Assembly: GCA_035645145.1 (NCBI GenBank)
Contig: DASQNC010000068.1
Location: 107,336-171,335, forward strand
Origin: Azospirillaceae bacterium
GTDB lineage: Bacteria > Pseudomonadota > Alphaproteobacteria > Azospirillales > Azospirillaceae
Direction of reading: 5' to 3'
Length of the DNA stretch: 64,000 nt
Shown: piece after piece, positions 54,119 to 64,000 of the stretch
Position numbering within the stretch: position 1 is the first letter of the stretch
Layout of the letters: each line of letters opens with the position of its first letter
The notes under the pieces: model-generated
Seen by the model: the letters and a program-made list of their open reading frames with translations, nothing else
The model's database searches: none
What the model was told of the DNA's origin: nothing
Program-made: the position numbers and the translations under genes

Positions 54119-54721
54119 TCAGCGCCCCTTGCCTTGAAGCCACAACTCGACCTGGGACAGGCGGTCCGCCCCCCAGAACCCTTCGCCATCGACGAAGGTG
54201 AAGGGCGAACCGAAAACGCCCCGTGCGATGGCGCCATCGGTTTCGGCCCTCAGCCGATCCTTCACGGCCTGGTCCTGGGTACCGGCCAGAAGCGCCTGCC
54301 CGTCGAGCCCGACCTCGTCGGCGGCCTTCGCCAATGCCTCCGGCGTCGTCGGGTCGCGGTCGTCCACGAAGTAGCCGCGCAGCAATGCCCGGCACAGGGG
54401 GCCGGACCGGCCGGGATCCTGCGCCTCCACCCAATAGGCGGCGCGGCTGGGCACCGTACTGGCGACGGGGAACGTGGACGGTATTCGGAACGGCAAGCCC
54501 AGCAGCCGTGCGAACCGGGGCGCGTCGCGAAGCATGTAGGCGCCGCGCATGGGAATCACCGGACCGGGCTGCATACCGGTGATCTTGAACACCACCCCGA
54601 GCAGAACCGGCCGCCAAACCACGGTCCGGCCGTATCGGGCGGCAATGTCCTCGATCTGCTCCGCCGCGAGATAGGCGTAGGGGCTGGAAAAGTCGAAGTA
54701 GAACTCGATCGGGTCCGGCAC
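54119..54721 (-). CDS. 2-hydroxychromene-2-carboxylate isomerase family (kappa GST-like)
   Basis: A 200-residue DsbA-fold protein. IEFYFDFSSPYAYLAAEQI has the catalytic Ser of HCCA isomerases and kappa glutathione transferases in place of CxxC. VWRPVLLGVVFK and the closing GVFGSPFTFVDGEGFWGADRL are family features. The GTG start at 54721 has GGAGGG seven bases upstream. It lies 14 bases after an acyl-CoA dehydrogenase stop in the same operon. No naphthalene-pathway genes are nearby, so the real substrate is open. A glutathione-dependent isomerisation in acid breakdown is one possibility. Confidence 0.86.
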   Translation of the reverse strand: MPDPIEFYFDFSSPYAYLAAEQIEDIAARYGRTVVWRPVLLGVVFKITGMQPGPVIPMRGAYMLRDAPRFARLLGLPFRIPSTFPVASTVPSRAAYWVEAQDPGRSGPLCRALLRGYFVDDRDPTTPEALAKAADEVGLDGQALLAGTQDQAVKDRLRAETDGAIARGVFGSPFTFVDGEGFWGADRLSQVELWLQGKGR

Positions 54722-54735
54722 GGTGCGCCCTCCCG

Positions 54736-55869
54736 TCAGGCCGCCAGCTGGCGTGCGATGATCAATTTCTGAATATCGCTGGTGCCTTCGTAGATCTGGC
54801 ACACGCGGACGTCGCGGTAGATCCGCTCCACCGGGAAATCCTGCAGATAACCATAGCCGCCGTGGATCTGGATGGCGTCGGAGCACACGCGCTCGGCCAT
54901 CTCCGAGGCGAACAGCTTGGCCATGGCCGCTTCCTTCAGGCACGGCACACCGGCGTCGCGCAGGGACGCGGCGTGAAGGACCATCTGGCGCGCGACTTCG
55001 ATCCGGGTCGCCATGTCCGCCAGACGGAACTGCACCGCCTGATGGTCGAAGATGGGCACGCCGAAGCTCTGACGCTCCTTCGCGTAGGCGAGCGCCGCTT
55101 CGAACGCCGCCCGCGCCATCCCCACCGACTGGGCGGCGATGCCGATGCGCCCACCCTCCAGATTGGCGAGCGCCACCTTGTAGCCCTCCCCCTCGGCCCC
55201 CAGCATCAGGTCCGGGGTAACCCGGCAATCCTCCAGCATGATCGCGGCGGTGTCCGAGCAGCGCTGCCCCAGCTTGTCCTCGATCCGGGCAACCGTGTAG
55301 CCCGGCGTGTCGGTCGGTACCAGGAAGGCGCTGATGCCCTTCTTGCCCGCCCCAGGATCCGTCACGGCGAAGACCAGGGCGACACCGGCGGTGGAGCCGC
55401 TGGTGATGAACTGCTTTGCGCCGTTGATGACCCAATGATTGCCGTCGCGCCGGGCGCGGGTCTTGATGGCCGCCGCGTCGGAGCCCGCCTGCGGCTCGGT
55501 CAGGCAGAAGGCCGCAATCATCTCGCCCGCCGCCATCGGCCGCAGGAACCGCTCCTTCTGCTCGGCCGTCCCGTACTTCAGCACGGCGGCGCAACAGGGC
55601 GAATTCTGGACGCTGACGATGGTGGAAATGGCACCGTCCCCGGCCGCGATCTCCTCCAGCGCCAGGGCATAGCCGACCTGGTCGGCGCCGGCCCCGCCCC
55701 AGTCCTCCGGCACCATCATCCCCATGAACCCCAGGGCGCCCAGCTCTTGCAGTTCCGCGCGCGGGAACGCGCCCGTACGGTCGCGTTCGGCCGCGGTCGG
55801 CGCCAGACGCTCCTGCGCGAAGCGGCGGGCGGCGTCGCGCAGCATCTCCTGCTGTTCGGTCAACATCAT
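54736..55869 (-). CDS. Acyl-CoA dehydrogenase, short/branched-chain type
   Basis: A 377-residue FAD enzyme of beta-oxidation. [17 protein letters not shown] and the [11 protein letters not shown] segment form the FAD/substrate region, and [25 protein letters not shown] is typical. The catalytic Glu is in [12 protein letters not shown], the position used by short- and medium-chain enzymes (unlike the isovaleryl enzyme at 62105). It follows the SDR, thiolase and TetR genes in one minus-strand operon. Butyryl- or 2-methylbutyryl-CoA is a fair guess for the substrate. Confidence 0.92.
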   Translation of the reverse strand: MMLTEQQEMLRDAARRFAQERLAPTAAERDRTGAFPRAELQELGALGFMGMMVPEDWGGAGADQVGYALALEEIAAGDGAISTIVSVQNSPCCAAVLKYGTAEQKERFLRPMAAGEMIAAFCLTEPQAGSDAAAIKTRARRDGNHWVINGAKQFITSGSTAGVALVFAVTDPGAGKKGISAFLVPTDTPGYTVARIEDKLGQRCSDTAAIMLEDCRVTPDLMLGAEGEGYKVALANLEGGRIGIAAQSVGMARAAFEAALAYAKERQSFGVPIFDHQAVQFRLADMATRIEVARQMVLHAASLRDAGVPCLKEAAMAKLFASEMAERVCSDAIQIHGGYGYLQDFPVERIYRDVRVCQIYEGTSDIQKLIIARQLAA

Positions 55870-55896
55870 CGGGTCAGTCCTCCCCCGCGGCGCACT

Positions 55897-56591
55897 TCAC
55901 CAGGGAAGCGGTGCGCCGTCGTAGTTGTAGAAATTGCCGGTCTCCGCCGGTGTCAGGCGCGCCAGCACGCCGCGCATTCCGCGCACGCTCTCGTCGGCAT
56001 CGATGTCGGCCTCTGCGCTCCCCATGTCGGTGCGGACCCATCCCGGGTGCAGCACGACGCAGGTGAAGCCCTCGGGCGCCAACTCGATCGCAAGGCACTT
56101 GTTGACCGCGTTCACCGCCGCCTTCGACGCCCGGTAGGCATAGGACATCCCGCGCGCATTCAAGGCGATCGACCCCATGCGGCTGGACACGGTCGCCACC
56201 ATCCGCTGCCCGCCCGCCCGCAGGCAGGGCAGCAGCGCGCGGGTGACGCGGAACGGCCCGATGGTGTTGATTTCCAGGATTTCCGCGAATTCGGCCGTGT
56301 CGGTTTCGGCCAAGCCCACGTCCGTCCGCCGCGGCCCGCGACGGGCCATGCCGGCGTTGTTCACCAGCAGGTCGATGGGCCGCCCGGCCAGCATGTCCGC
56401 CAGTGCCGCACAGCTTTCGTCCGAGGTGACGTCCAGCGGACAGGCATGCACATCGCCGTCGACCGCGGACAGCGCCTCGGCGCTTTGCGGATTTCGGCAA
56501 CCGGCCAGGACGGTCCAGCCATCCGCCGCGTATTGGCGAACGAATTCAAGACCGAGGCCGCGGGCGGCCCCGGTCACGAAGACGGTCGGCA

Positions 56592-56592
<1 letters not shown>
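55897..56592 (-). CDS. SDR family oxidoreductase in thiolase operon
   Basis: A 231-residue classical SDR. VFVTGAARGLGLEFVRQY binds the cofactor, LLVNNAGMARRG carries the Asn, TVSSRMGSIALN the Ser, and YAYRASKAAVNAV the Tyr and Lys. The pattern resembles the C-factor/carbonyl-reductase branch. ATG 56592 shares one base with the thiolase stop (TGATG), so translation is coupled. The position between a thiolase and an acyl-CoA dehydrogenase suggests a hydroxyacyl-CoA or carbonyl substrate, but this is inference. Confidence 0.87.
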
Positions 56593-57775
<1,183 letters not shown>

Positions 57776-57779
<4 letters not shown>

Positions 57780-58408
57780 GACATTCCTCCGAAAGCCAGG
57801 GCGCCGATCTTCGTGTCGGCTGTGCGGTGTCGGGCAATCAGGTCGGCGAGCGCCGTGCGCGCGAATTCGGCCGCGCGCGGATCGGACATCAGACGTTGTT
57901 GCACGCCATAGCCGTAGGCAAGAGCCTGGAGTTCGAAGGCCACGCGCGCCGGATCGGTGTCGGCGCGAAGATGGCCTTCCGCGACCGCGCCGCGCACGGC
58001 CTGCACCAGCGTGTCCTGCCAGATCTGCTGACGGCGCACGAAATAGTCGCGCAGCGGGCCGGGCCGGTCGTCGAGTTCCAGTCCGGCGGCCTGAATGGGA
58101 CAACCGCCGGGGAGCCCCGAATCCTTGATCCAGGCCAGCCAATTGAGGACCAGCGCCTCCAGGCGGGGCAGTCCCCGCGGCTGCCGCAGGGCCGGGCGGA
58201 CGATGCGGTCCACGAACCGCTCCACCGCCTCTTCCAGGACGGCGAGCTGCAACGCCTCCTTGGACCCGAAATGGGCGAAAAGCCCGGACTTCGACAAGTT
58301 CAGCCGCGCCGCCAGCGAGCCGATGGACAACCCTTCCAGGCCCTCCACGCTCGCCACTTGAAGCGCCGCGTCAACGATCGTTCCGCGCGTCTGTTCACCT
58401 TTTCGCAT
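57776..58408 (-). CDS. TetR family regulator of the thiolase operon
   Basis: A 210-residue regulator. RGTIVDAALQVASVEGLEGLSIGSLAARLNLSKSGLFAHFGSKEAL is a clear TetR DNA-binding domain, and the C-terminal part matches the TetR_C_6-like ligand domain (WLAWIKDSGLPGGCPIQAAGLELDD). The first codon follows directly after a CGTTCGTATTT-type repeat with no ribosome site, hinting at a leaderless message. It is first in the operon and presumably represses itself and the downstream genes until an acyl-CoA binds. Confidence 0.9.
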
Positions 58409-58440
58409 CGTTCGTATTTATTGAACGGTCGTTCGTATTT
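58409..58440. repeat. Direct repeat and dyad before the TetR gene
   Basis: CGTTCGTATTT occurs at 58409-58419 and 58430-58440, starts 21 bases apart (two helical turns). GAACG-GT-CGTTC (58423-58434) is a dyad overlapping the second copy. A likely TetR binding site, since it touches the TetR start codon. Confidence 0.6.
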
Positions 58441-58565
58441 CCACCCCCCTCAAGAGGGGTGCGACCATGGGGCGGTTTCGTGCCGGAAAGGCCGCACCGC
58501 TGCCCAACCACCGCCGCAAAGGGCGGATTGGATCGGAGCGAACGAAACCCGCGGGATACAACCCC

Positions 58566-60680
58566 ATGCGCCGTCTCATCCCCCTTGCCTTGGTTCTGGT
58601 CGCAACCGTCGCGGTGCCTGTCCACGGAGCGGATGCCCAGGATCTGGTCCTGAAGCGCGTGCTGCTGTCCACGGGCGGGGTCGGCTATTTCGAGCACGAG
58701 GCCGAGGTGGACGGCGACGCCCTGCTGACGCTGGCCGTCCGCCGGGACCAGGTGGACGATGTGCTGAAGAGTCTGGTCGTCTACGACGACAGGGGCGGGA
58801 TCGGCGGCGTCACCCTGCCGGGCGAGGCGGCGCCGGACGACGCGTTCCGCGACCTGCCCTTCGGGCCGGAGGCGCTGGAGCACCCGGCCATTCTGCTGAA
58901 TGCCCTGCGGGGGGCCGAGGTCCGTGTGCAGGGTCCGACCGCCATGGCGGGGCGCATCCTCTCGGCGGTGCCCGAGACATCGACCGCCGGCGGCGACGCC
59001 ACCATTGTCCGGCACCGTGTGACGCTGATGGGCCCGGACGGGCTGCGGTCGTTCCTGCTGGAGGAAGCCGACGGGCTGGCGTTCGCCGATGCCGCGCTGA
59101 CCGAGCGGTTCGGCCGGGCACTGGCGGCACGGGTGCGGGAGGCCGAGACCGGTGCGCGCAGGCTGGCCATCGCCACCCGCGGCCCGGGCCGTCGCACGGT
59201 GCGTGTGGCCTATGTCGTGGCCGCACCGCTGTGGAAGTCCACCTACCGTCTGACCCTGGATGCCGCCGGCGGTGCGAACGGACACGGCCGCCTGCAAGGC
59301 TGGGCGGTGCTGGAAAACATGACCGGCACGGACTGGCCCGACGTGCAGCTGACCCTGGCCTCCGGCGACCCGGTGACCTTCCGCCAAGCCATCTACCAGG
59401 CCTACTACGTGAAGCGGCCGGAGGTGCCGGTGGAGGTGATGGGCCGCATCCTGCCGCCGGTGGATCCGGGGGGCGTGCCCGTGCCGGCGGCATCCGCACC
59501 GACCATCCTGCCCGCCCCGGCGGCACCGGCTCCCGGAGAGTTCCAAGGACCGGCCCAAGGACCGACCGGGGGGCCGGAGGGCGCCGCCCGGGCGCAGGCG
59601 CAGGATCTGGCCGCACCGGAAGCGGCTCGGTCCGCCATGGGCGACCCCACCCCCGCCCCGGCCGTCATTGCCGCCGCGGAAGGCCAGGAGGCCGCCGCCC
59701 AGGTGCTGTTCCGCTTGCCCGCCCCCATCACCGTGCCGCACGGGCACTCCGCCCTGGTGCCGCTCCTCGACCGGGAGGTGCCGGCGGCGCCGGTCGCGCA
59801 ATTCCGGTCGGACATCCACCCCCGCCACCCGTTTGCGGCGGTCCGGCTGCGGAACACCGATCCCAGCGGCCTGCCATCGGGTGTGCTCGCCCTCTATGTC
59901 CGGGATGCGCAGGGCCAGGTCGCCTATGCGGGCGACGCACGCCTCGGCCCGCTTCCGTCCGGGGAGGAGCGCATGCTCGGCTTCGCCCTGGACACGCGCC
60001 TGGCGGTGGAGCGCAACGATTTCGGCGAGGAAACCGTCACCGGCGGCACCATCGTCGATGGGGTCCTGCGCCTGACCGCCTTGGAGCGGATGCGAACCAC
60101 CTACACCATCAAGGGGGCGGCCAACGAAGCGCGCCGGGTGGTGATCGAGCATCCCCGGCTGGACGGGTGGGAACTCTCGGCCGGCGGCACAGAGCCGGGC
60201 ACGGGTCCGGACGACGCTGTGCAGACGATTCCCGGCCATTGGCGGGTGGCACGCGATGTGCCGGCGGGGCAGACCGTCACCCTCACCCTGGCGGCGGAGC
60301 GCCCGCGCAGCGAGGATATCGCCCTGCTCGGGCTGTCGCCGGAGCAGGTCCAGGCCTTCGCGTCGGGCCGCAACCTGCCGGAGCCGGTGCGGCAAGCCCT
60401 TGCCCGCCTGGCCGAGCTGCAGGCGGAGGTGGTGCGCAACCGACGGGCGGTCGACGAGGCCGAACGGGAGATGAACGCCATCACGGCCGACCAGGAACGC
60501 CTGCGCCAGAACCTGGCCGCCGTGCCGAAGGATGGCGACCTCGCCCGCCGCTACCTCGGCCAGTTGCGCCAGCAGGAGGACCGTCTGGACGCCCTGCGCA
60601 GAACGCAGGCAAATGCACGGACGGCAACGGATGCGGCCCGGGCCCGTTTGGAGGACTATGTGCGCGGGCTGAAACTGTAG
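58566..60680 (+). CDS. Secreted DUF4139 domain protein
   Basis: A 704-residue protein with signal peptide [24 protein letters not shown]. The N-terminal half has [17 protein letters not shown] and [22 protein letters not shown], then [19 protein letters not shown], typical of DUF4139. A disordered Pro/Ala/Gly-rich insert spans about residues 300-370. A second DUF4139 part follows ([28 protein letters not shown]-like [20 protein letters not shown]), and the tail is a Glu/Arg-rich coiled coil. Function unknown, though relatives are linked to envelope or mucoidy phenotypes. Earlier starts would bury the signal peptide. Confidence 0.85.
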   Translation: MRRLIPLALVLVATVAVPVHGADAQDLVLKRVLLSTGGVGYFEHEAEVDGDALLTLAVRRDQVDDVLKSLVVYDDRGGIGGVTLPGEAAPDDAFRDLPFGPEALEHPAILLNALRGAEVRVQGPTAMAGRILSAVPETSTAGGDATIVRHRVTLMGPDGLRSFLLEEADGLAFADAALTERFGRALAARVREAETGARRLAIATRGPGRRTVRVAYVVAAPLWKSTYRLTLDAAGGANGHGRLQGWAVLENMTGTDWPDVQLTLASGDPVTFRQAIYQAYYVKRPEVPVEVMGRILPPVDPGGVPVPAASAPTILPAPAAPAPGEFQGPAQGPTGGPEGAARAQAQDLAAPEAARSAMGDPTPAPAVIAAAEGQEAAAQVLFRLPAPITVPHGHSALVPLLDREVPAAPVAQFRSDIHPRHPFAAVRLRNTDPSGLPSGVLALYVRDAQGQVAYAGDARLGPLPSGEERMLGFALDTRLAVERNDFGEETVTGGTIVDGVLRLTALERMRTTYTIKGAANEARRVVIEHPRLDGWELSAGGTEPGTGPDDAVQTIPGHWRVARDVPAGQTVTLTLAAERPRSEDIALLGLSPEQVQAFASGRNLPEPVRQALARLAELQAEVVRNRRAVDEAEREMNAITADQERLRQNLAAVPKDGDLARRYLGQLRQQEDRLDALRRTQANARTATDAARARLEDYVRGLKL

Positions 60681-60703
60681 GTTCGGGCTCCCCGGGGAAT
60701 GCA

Positions 60704-61051
60704 ATGAAACCCTTCGATCCCGACCGGCTGCTCGCCGCCCAAGGAGGGCGCTGCTTCTATTGCGGCGACGCCCTGGGCCGCGGGGCGACGGTGGACCACC
60801 TGATTCCGCAGGCCTACGGCGGGATCGACGATGTGGCCAACTGCGTCATGGCCCACCGGCGGTGCAACCAGCTCAAGGGCGACCGGTTGCCGACGGCGGA
60901 CGAGATCGACCGGCTGGTGGAGGAACGCAAACGCAGCCGCCTGCCGGTCTGGCCGCCGCTGCTGGCCGTGCGCGACGCGGACCCGGACCAGGCCTGGATG
61001 GAATGCGCCCTCGCCATCCGGGAATGGAACCGGGCGAACCCGCCGACCTGA
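60704..61051 (+). CDS. Small HNH endonuclease
   Basis: A 115-residue protein with a complete HNH fold. The zinc pairs are [10 protein letters not shown] and [15 protein letters not shown], and the central motif is [13 protein letters not shown] with the catalytic His. It has no extra DNA-binding domain. Such stand-alone HNH proteins may be nicking enzymes with repair or restriction roles, or remnants of mobile elements. It lies 23 bases after the DUF4139 gene on the same strand. The start is the ATG at 60704, with GGGGAA upstream. Confidence 0.83.
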   Translation: MKPFDPDRLLAAQGGRCFYCGDALGRGATVDHLIPQAYGGIDDVANCVMAHRRCNQLKGDRLPTADEIDRLVEERKRSRLPVWPPLLAVRDADPDQAWMECALAIREWNRANPPT

Positions 61052-61140
61052 AAACGCCGGGCAGCATCCGTTGCCCTCCGCACGCCCGCGTGCTTGCTTG
61101 GCGCGGCCCGTGGGCAAACACGAGAGCCGGGGAGACCGAT

Positions 61141-61581
61141 ATGCAGTACCTGCACACGATGGTCCGGGTGACCGACCTGGAGCAGTCGCTCGACTTCTAT
61201 TGCAACAAGCTCGGGATGGTTGAGATCTCCCGCACCGAGAACCCGACGGGACGCTTCACCCTGGTGTTCCTGGCGGCCCCGGCCGACGCGGAGGCCGCCA
61301 AGGCCAACCGCGCACCCCTGGTGGAACTGACCTACAACTGGGATCCCGAGACCTACACCGGCGGCCGCAACTTCGGCCATCTGGCGTACCGGGTGGACGA
61401 CATCTACGCGCTGTGCCAACGGTTGATGGAGGCGGGCGTCACCATCAACCGCCCGCCGCGGGACGGGCGCATGGCCTTCGTCCGCTCGCCGGACAACATC
61501 TCCATCGAGTTCCTGCAGAAGGGCGAGGCGCTGCCGCCCCGGGAACCGTGGGCGTCCATGCCCAATTCCGGAACCTGGTAG
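61141..61581 (+). CDS. gloA: Lactoylglutathione lyase (glyoxalase I)
   Basis: Converts the glutathione-methylglyoxal adduct to S-lactoylglutathione. At 146 residues it has both halves of the fold, with metal ligands His (YLHTMVRV), Glu (PLVELTYNW), His (FGHLAYRV) and Glu (ISIEFLQKG). [14 protein letters not shown] and the [16 protein letters not shown] loop are close to GloA of gammaproteobacteria. It is followed 13 bases later by an OsmC gene, so both may serve thiol and aldehyde stress. Confidence 0.95.
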   Translation: MQYLHTMVRVTDLEQSLDFYCNKLGMVEISRTENPTGRFTLVFLAAPADAEAAKANRAPLVELTYNWDPETYTGGRNFGHLAYRVDDIYALCQRLMEAGVTINRPPRDGRMAFVRSPDNISIEFLQKGEALPPREPWASMPNSGTW

Positions 61582-61594
61582 GGAGCGCCCGGCC

Positions 61595-62014
61595 ATGAAG
61601 GCACGCGTGAAATGGGCCGGCGACATGATGTTCATCGGCGAGGCGGGCAGCGGCCACGCCGTGGTCATGGACGGCGCGCCCGAATACGGCGGCCGCAACA
61701 TGGGCCTGCGCCCGATGGAGATGGTGCTGGTGGGCGTGGGCGGCTGCACCGCCTTCGACGTGGTGCTGATCCTCAAGCGCGGCCGCGAGCCGGTCGAGGA
61801 CTGCATCGTCGAGTTGGAAGCCGAACGGGCCGACACCGATCCGAAGGTCTTCACCCGCATCCACATGCGCTATGTGGTCACCGGCAAGGGCCTCGATCCC
61901 AAGAAGGTCGAGCGGGCGGTCGAGCTTTCGGCCGAAAAATACTGCTCCGCCTCGGCGATGGTCGCCCACACCGCAAAGATCACGCACGAGGTGGTGGTGC
62001 GGGAAACGGCCTGA
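61595..62014 (+). CDS. OsmC family peroxidase
   Basis: A 139-residue thiol peroxidase. The two catalytic Cys are in GVGGCTAFDVVLIL and EKYCSASAMVAH, with Arg/Glu partners in LRPMEMVLVG. This short type resembles YhfA/OsmC that reduce organic hydroperoxides. The next gene downstream is on the other strand, and a terminator lies between them. Co-transcription with gloA is likely from the 13-base gap. Confidence 0.92.
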   Translation: MKARVKWAGDMMFIGEAGSGHAVVMDGAPEYGGRNMGLRPMEMVLVGVGGCTAFDVVLILKRGREPVEDCIVELEAERADTDPKVFTRIHMRYVVTGKGLDPKKVERAVELSAEKYCSASAMVAHTAKITHEVVVRETA

Positions 62015-62026
62015 ACGGACCGAAAA

Positions 62027-62048
62027 GGGCCGCGCCTCGGCGCGGCCC
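62027..62048. terminator. Terminator between osmC and ivd
   Basis: Nine-base-pair stem GGGCCGCGC/GCGCGGCCC (62027-62035 and 62040-62048, loop CTCG). On the minus strand a TTTT tract follows, so it mostly ends the isovaleryl-CoA dehydrogenase message. Confidence 0.75.
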
Positions 62049-62104
62049 CCACGTCCCGGGCGCCCACCCTTCCCCGTTCACGGGTGTGGGCTCGGGCGGA
62101 TTGG

Positions 62105-63277
62105 TCAGGCTGTTTCCTTGTAAAGCTCACGGCCGATCAGCATGCGCCGGATCTCGCTGGTGCCGGCGCCGATCTCGTAGAGCTTCGCGTCGCGCAGCAG
62201 GCGGCCGGTCGGGTACTCGTTGATGTAGCCGTTGCCGCCCAGGCACTGGATCGCCTGCAAGGCCATCCACGTCGCCTTCTCGGCCGCGTAGAGGATGCAG
62301 CCGGCGGCGTCCTTGCGGGTCACCTCGCCGCGGTCGCACGCCTTTCCAACGGCGTAGCAGTAGGCGCGGGTGGCCGAGAGCGCCACATACATGTCGGCCA
62401 GCTTGCCCTGCATCAGCTGGAACTCGCCGATAGGCTGGCCGAACTGCTCACGGTCGTGGACATAGGGCAGAACGATGTCCATGCAGGCCTGCATGATGCC
62501 AATCGGGCCGGCGGCCAGAACGGCGCGCTCGTAATCCAGGCCGCTCATCAGAACGTTGACGCCACGGCCGACCTGACCCAGCACGTTCTCCTCGGGCACC
62601 TCGCAGTCCTCGAACACCAGCTCGGCCGTGGGCGAGCCGCGCATGCCCAGCTTGTCCAGCTTCTGGGCGACCCGGAACCCCTTGAACTCCTTTTCCACCA
62701 GGAACGCGGTGATCCCCCGTGGGCCGGCGGCCGGATCGGTCTTGGCATAGACCACGATCACATCGGCTTCGGTGCCGTTGGTGATCCAGAACTTCGAGCC
62801 GTTCAGCACATAGCGGTCGCCGCGCTTCTCGGCCCGGAGCTTCATGGACACCACGTCCGAGCCGGCCCCCGGCTCGCTCATGGCAAGCGCGCCGACATGC
62901 TCGCCCGACACCAGTTTCGGCAGGTATCGCCGCTTCTGCTCGGCGTTGCCGTTCAACTTGATTTGGTTGACGCACAGGTTGGAGTGGGCGCCGTAGCTGA
63001 GGCCGATGCCGCCGGAAGCACGGCTGATCTCCTCCATCGCCACCATGTGCTCCAGATAGCCCATGCCGGCGCCGCCGTACTCCTCGTCCACCGTGACGCC
63101 CAGCACGCCGAGCTTGCCCAGCCGGGGCCACAGCTCGCGCGGGAACCAGTCCTTCTGGTCGATTTCATTGGCGATCGGGGCGATTTCCGCGGCGGCGAAG
63201 CTGCGCACACTGTCGCGCAGCATCTCGGCGGTTTCACCCAGGTCGAAGTTCAGGCCGGGCATGGCGTTGGCAAGCAT
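62105..63277 (-). CDS. ivd: Isovaleryl-CoA dehydrogenase
   Basis: An FAD enzyme of leucine breakdown, 390 residues. [21 protein letters not shown] and the [23 protein letters not shown] segment are near family consensus. The catalytic Glu is the IVD-specific one in [14 protein letters not shown], while the usual C-terminal position reads [12 protein letters not shown] with Gly. That residue swap sets isovaleryl enzymes apart from other acyl-CoA dehydrogenases. No 3-methylcrotonyl-CoA carboxylase genes are in the window. ATG 63277 has GGAGGA ten bases upstream. Confidence 0.95.
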   Translation of the reverse strand: MLANAMPGLNFDLGETAEMLRDSVRSFAAAEIAPIANEIDQKDWFPRELWPRLGKLGVLGVTVDEEYGGAGMGYLEHMVAMEEISRASGGIGLSYGAHSNLCVNQIKLNGNAEQKRRYLPKLVSGEHVGALAMSEPGAGSDVVSMKLRAEKRGDRYVLNGSKFWITNGTEADVIVVYAKTDPAAGPRGITAFLVEKEFKGFRVAQKLDKLGMRGSPTAELVFEDCEVPEENVLGQVGRGVNVLMSGLDYERAVLAAGPIGIMQACMDIVLPYVHDREQFGQPIGEFQLMQGKLADMYVALSATRAYCYAVGKACDRGEVTRKDAAGCILYAAEKATWMALQAIQCLGGNGYINEYPTGRLLRDAKLYEIGAGTSEIRRMLIGRELYKETA

Positions 63278-63397
63278 CGATGGGAGTCCTCCGGATTCGG
63301 CCTTTGGCCGGTCTTCTATTTGGTGCCAGCATAGGGCACCGGCCGCGGCATGCGAAGCGCCCCGACGGGTTCCGTCCACCGCGACGCAAAAGAAAGA

Positions 63398-63423
63398 GGG
63401 CCGGCGCGTTGCCGCGCCGGCCC
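63398..63423 (-). terminator. Terminator after groL
   Basis: Perfect 11-base-pair stem GGGCCGGCGCG with its complement (63398-63408 and 63413-63423, loop TTGC). On the minus strand it is followed by CTCTTTCTTTTG. Confidence 0.8.
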
Positions 63424-63447
63424 CATTTGGCATCCGATCCCGCGGGA

Positions 63448-64000
63448 TCAGAAGTCCATGTCGCCCATGCCGCCCGGAGCCGCGGGCGCGGCTTCCTTCT
63501 TGGGACGCTCGGCGACCATGGCTTCGGTGGTGATCAGCAGGCCGGCGACCGAGGCCGCGTCCTGCAGGGCGGTGCGCACCACCTTCGCCGGGTCGATGAT
63601 GCCCGCGGCCACCAGGTCGCGGTACTCGCCGGTTTGGGCGTCGAAGCCGGTGTTGTACTCGGTCTGCTCCTGAACCTTGCCGGCGATCACCGCGCCGTCG
63701 AAGCCGGCGTTGGACGCGATTTGGCGCAGCGGCGCCTGCAGGGCGCGGCGGATGATCTCCACGCCCACGCGCTGGTCGTCGTTGACCGGCTTCAGGCCGT
63801 CCAGGGCCTTCACCGCGCGCACCAGGGCAACGCCGCCGCCGGGAAGGATGCCTTCCTCGACCGCCGCACGGGTGGCGTGCATGGCGTCGTCCACGCGGTC
63901 CTTGCGCTCCTTCACCTCGACCTCGGTGGCGCCGCCGACCCGGATCACCGCCACGCCGCCGGCCAGCTTCGCCAGCCGCTCCTGCAGCTTCTCGCGGTCG
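63448..64000 (-). CDS. groL: Chaperonin GroEL, C-terminal part (5' end off the window)
   Basis: The last 183 residues of the 60-kDa chaperonin. [22 protein letters not shown] begins the visible part, [13 protein letters not shown] and [14 protein letters not shown] are in the equatorial domain, and the chain ends [17 protein letters not shown] with the Gly/Met tail. GroEL folds many cytosolic proteins in a double ring with GroES. groES is expected upstream, beyond the window. The gene ends at a strong terminator. Confidence 0.97.
   Translation of the reverse strand, partial: DREKLQERLAKLAGGVAVIRVGGATEVEVKERKDRVDDAMHATRAAVEEGILPGGGVALVRAVKALDGLKPVNDDQRVGVEIIRRALQAPLRQIASNAGFDGAVIAGKVQEQTEYNTGFDAQTGEYRDLVAAGIIDPAKVVRTALQDAASVAGLLITTEAMVAERPKKEAAPAAPGGMGDMDF

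Noticed and set aside
57827..61051. A 1074-codon plus-strand frame ending in an HNH domain
   Set aside because: It runs antisense to TetR and out of frame with DUF4139. Only its last 115 codons, from ATG 60704, are a real gene.

Overview
The window looks like chromosome of a GC-rich alphaproteobacterium, most likely a Rhodospirillales/Azospirillaceae-type organism. The reasons are the gene orders pepA-holC, yicC-gmk opposite rsmA-surA, and AsmA-like/glnE/bcp, a Sinorhizobium-type PmtA, an adrenodoxin-type ferredoxin beside an HscB-like protein and mnmA, and very strong GC bias at third codon positions. The genus is inference. I see no insertion sequence, prophage, CRISPR array or rRNA. One tRNA gene (Met, CAU) is present. 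Both ends cut genes: an ABC-F ATPase at the left and groL at the right.

Region 1 (1-15.6 kb) is housekeeping and metabolism. It holds the ABC-F end, pmtA, an SDR, yicC-gmk, rsmA, surA, lptG, pepA-holC, a homogentisate-to-fumarylacetoacetate pair under a divergent MarR gene, and aroQ-accB-accC. The surA neighbourhood is unusual because lptF, lptD and pdxA, its usual companions, are absent. holC appears to start at CTG.

Region 2 (15.6-30.3 kb) is the accessory part. Three LuxR-type response regulators, one with a receiver that has lost its phosphorylation residues, precede a long minus-strand operon. That operon codes for an outer-membrane barrel, a short Wza-like polysaccharide export lipoprotein, RmlC, an epimerase with an altered YxxxK motif, RmlA, a SAF-domain oxidoreductase and an Orc/Cdc6-like ATPase. 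A strong intrinsic terminator sits directly in front of the export gene's ribosome binding site. Facing away are a 58-residue Pro/Gln-rich protein and an ExeA-like ATPase joined to a proline-rich stretch, a membrane segment and ankyrin repeats. No glycosyltransferase or polymerase is present, so this is a nucleotide-sugar and export module whose partners lie elsewhere. It is the best candidate here for an undescribed system.

Region 3 (30.4-38.3 kb) has a DUF4142/PRC-barrel protein, an SDR, a solute-binding protein, tRNA-Met, and a sulfur/Fe-S operon in the order cysE, cysteine desulfurase, HscB-like co-chaperone, ferredoxin, mnmA. An IscR-like operator lies before cysE. The co-chaperone lacks the HPD motif.

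Region 4 (38.3-64 kb) contains tyrS, a large AsmA-like protein, glnE-bcp, a ParA-like ATPase, MarC, a Sua5-type synthase with an FAD oxidase, and a PhnW-like transaminase. Next come a MarR/glutathione transferase pair whose promoter is bracketed by an inverted repeat, a TetR-thiolase-SDR-acyl-CoA dehydrogenase-isomerase operon, a DUF4139 protein with HNH, glyoxalase and OsmC genes, isovaleryl-CoA dehydrogenase, and the end of groL.
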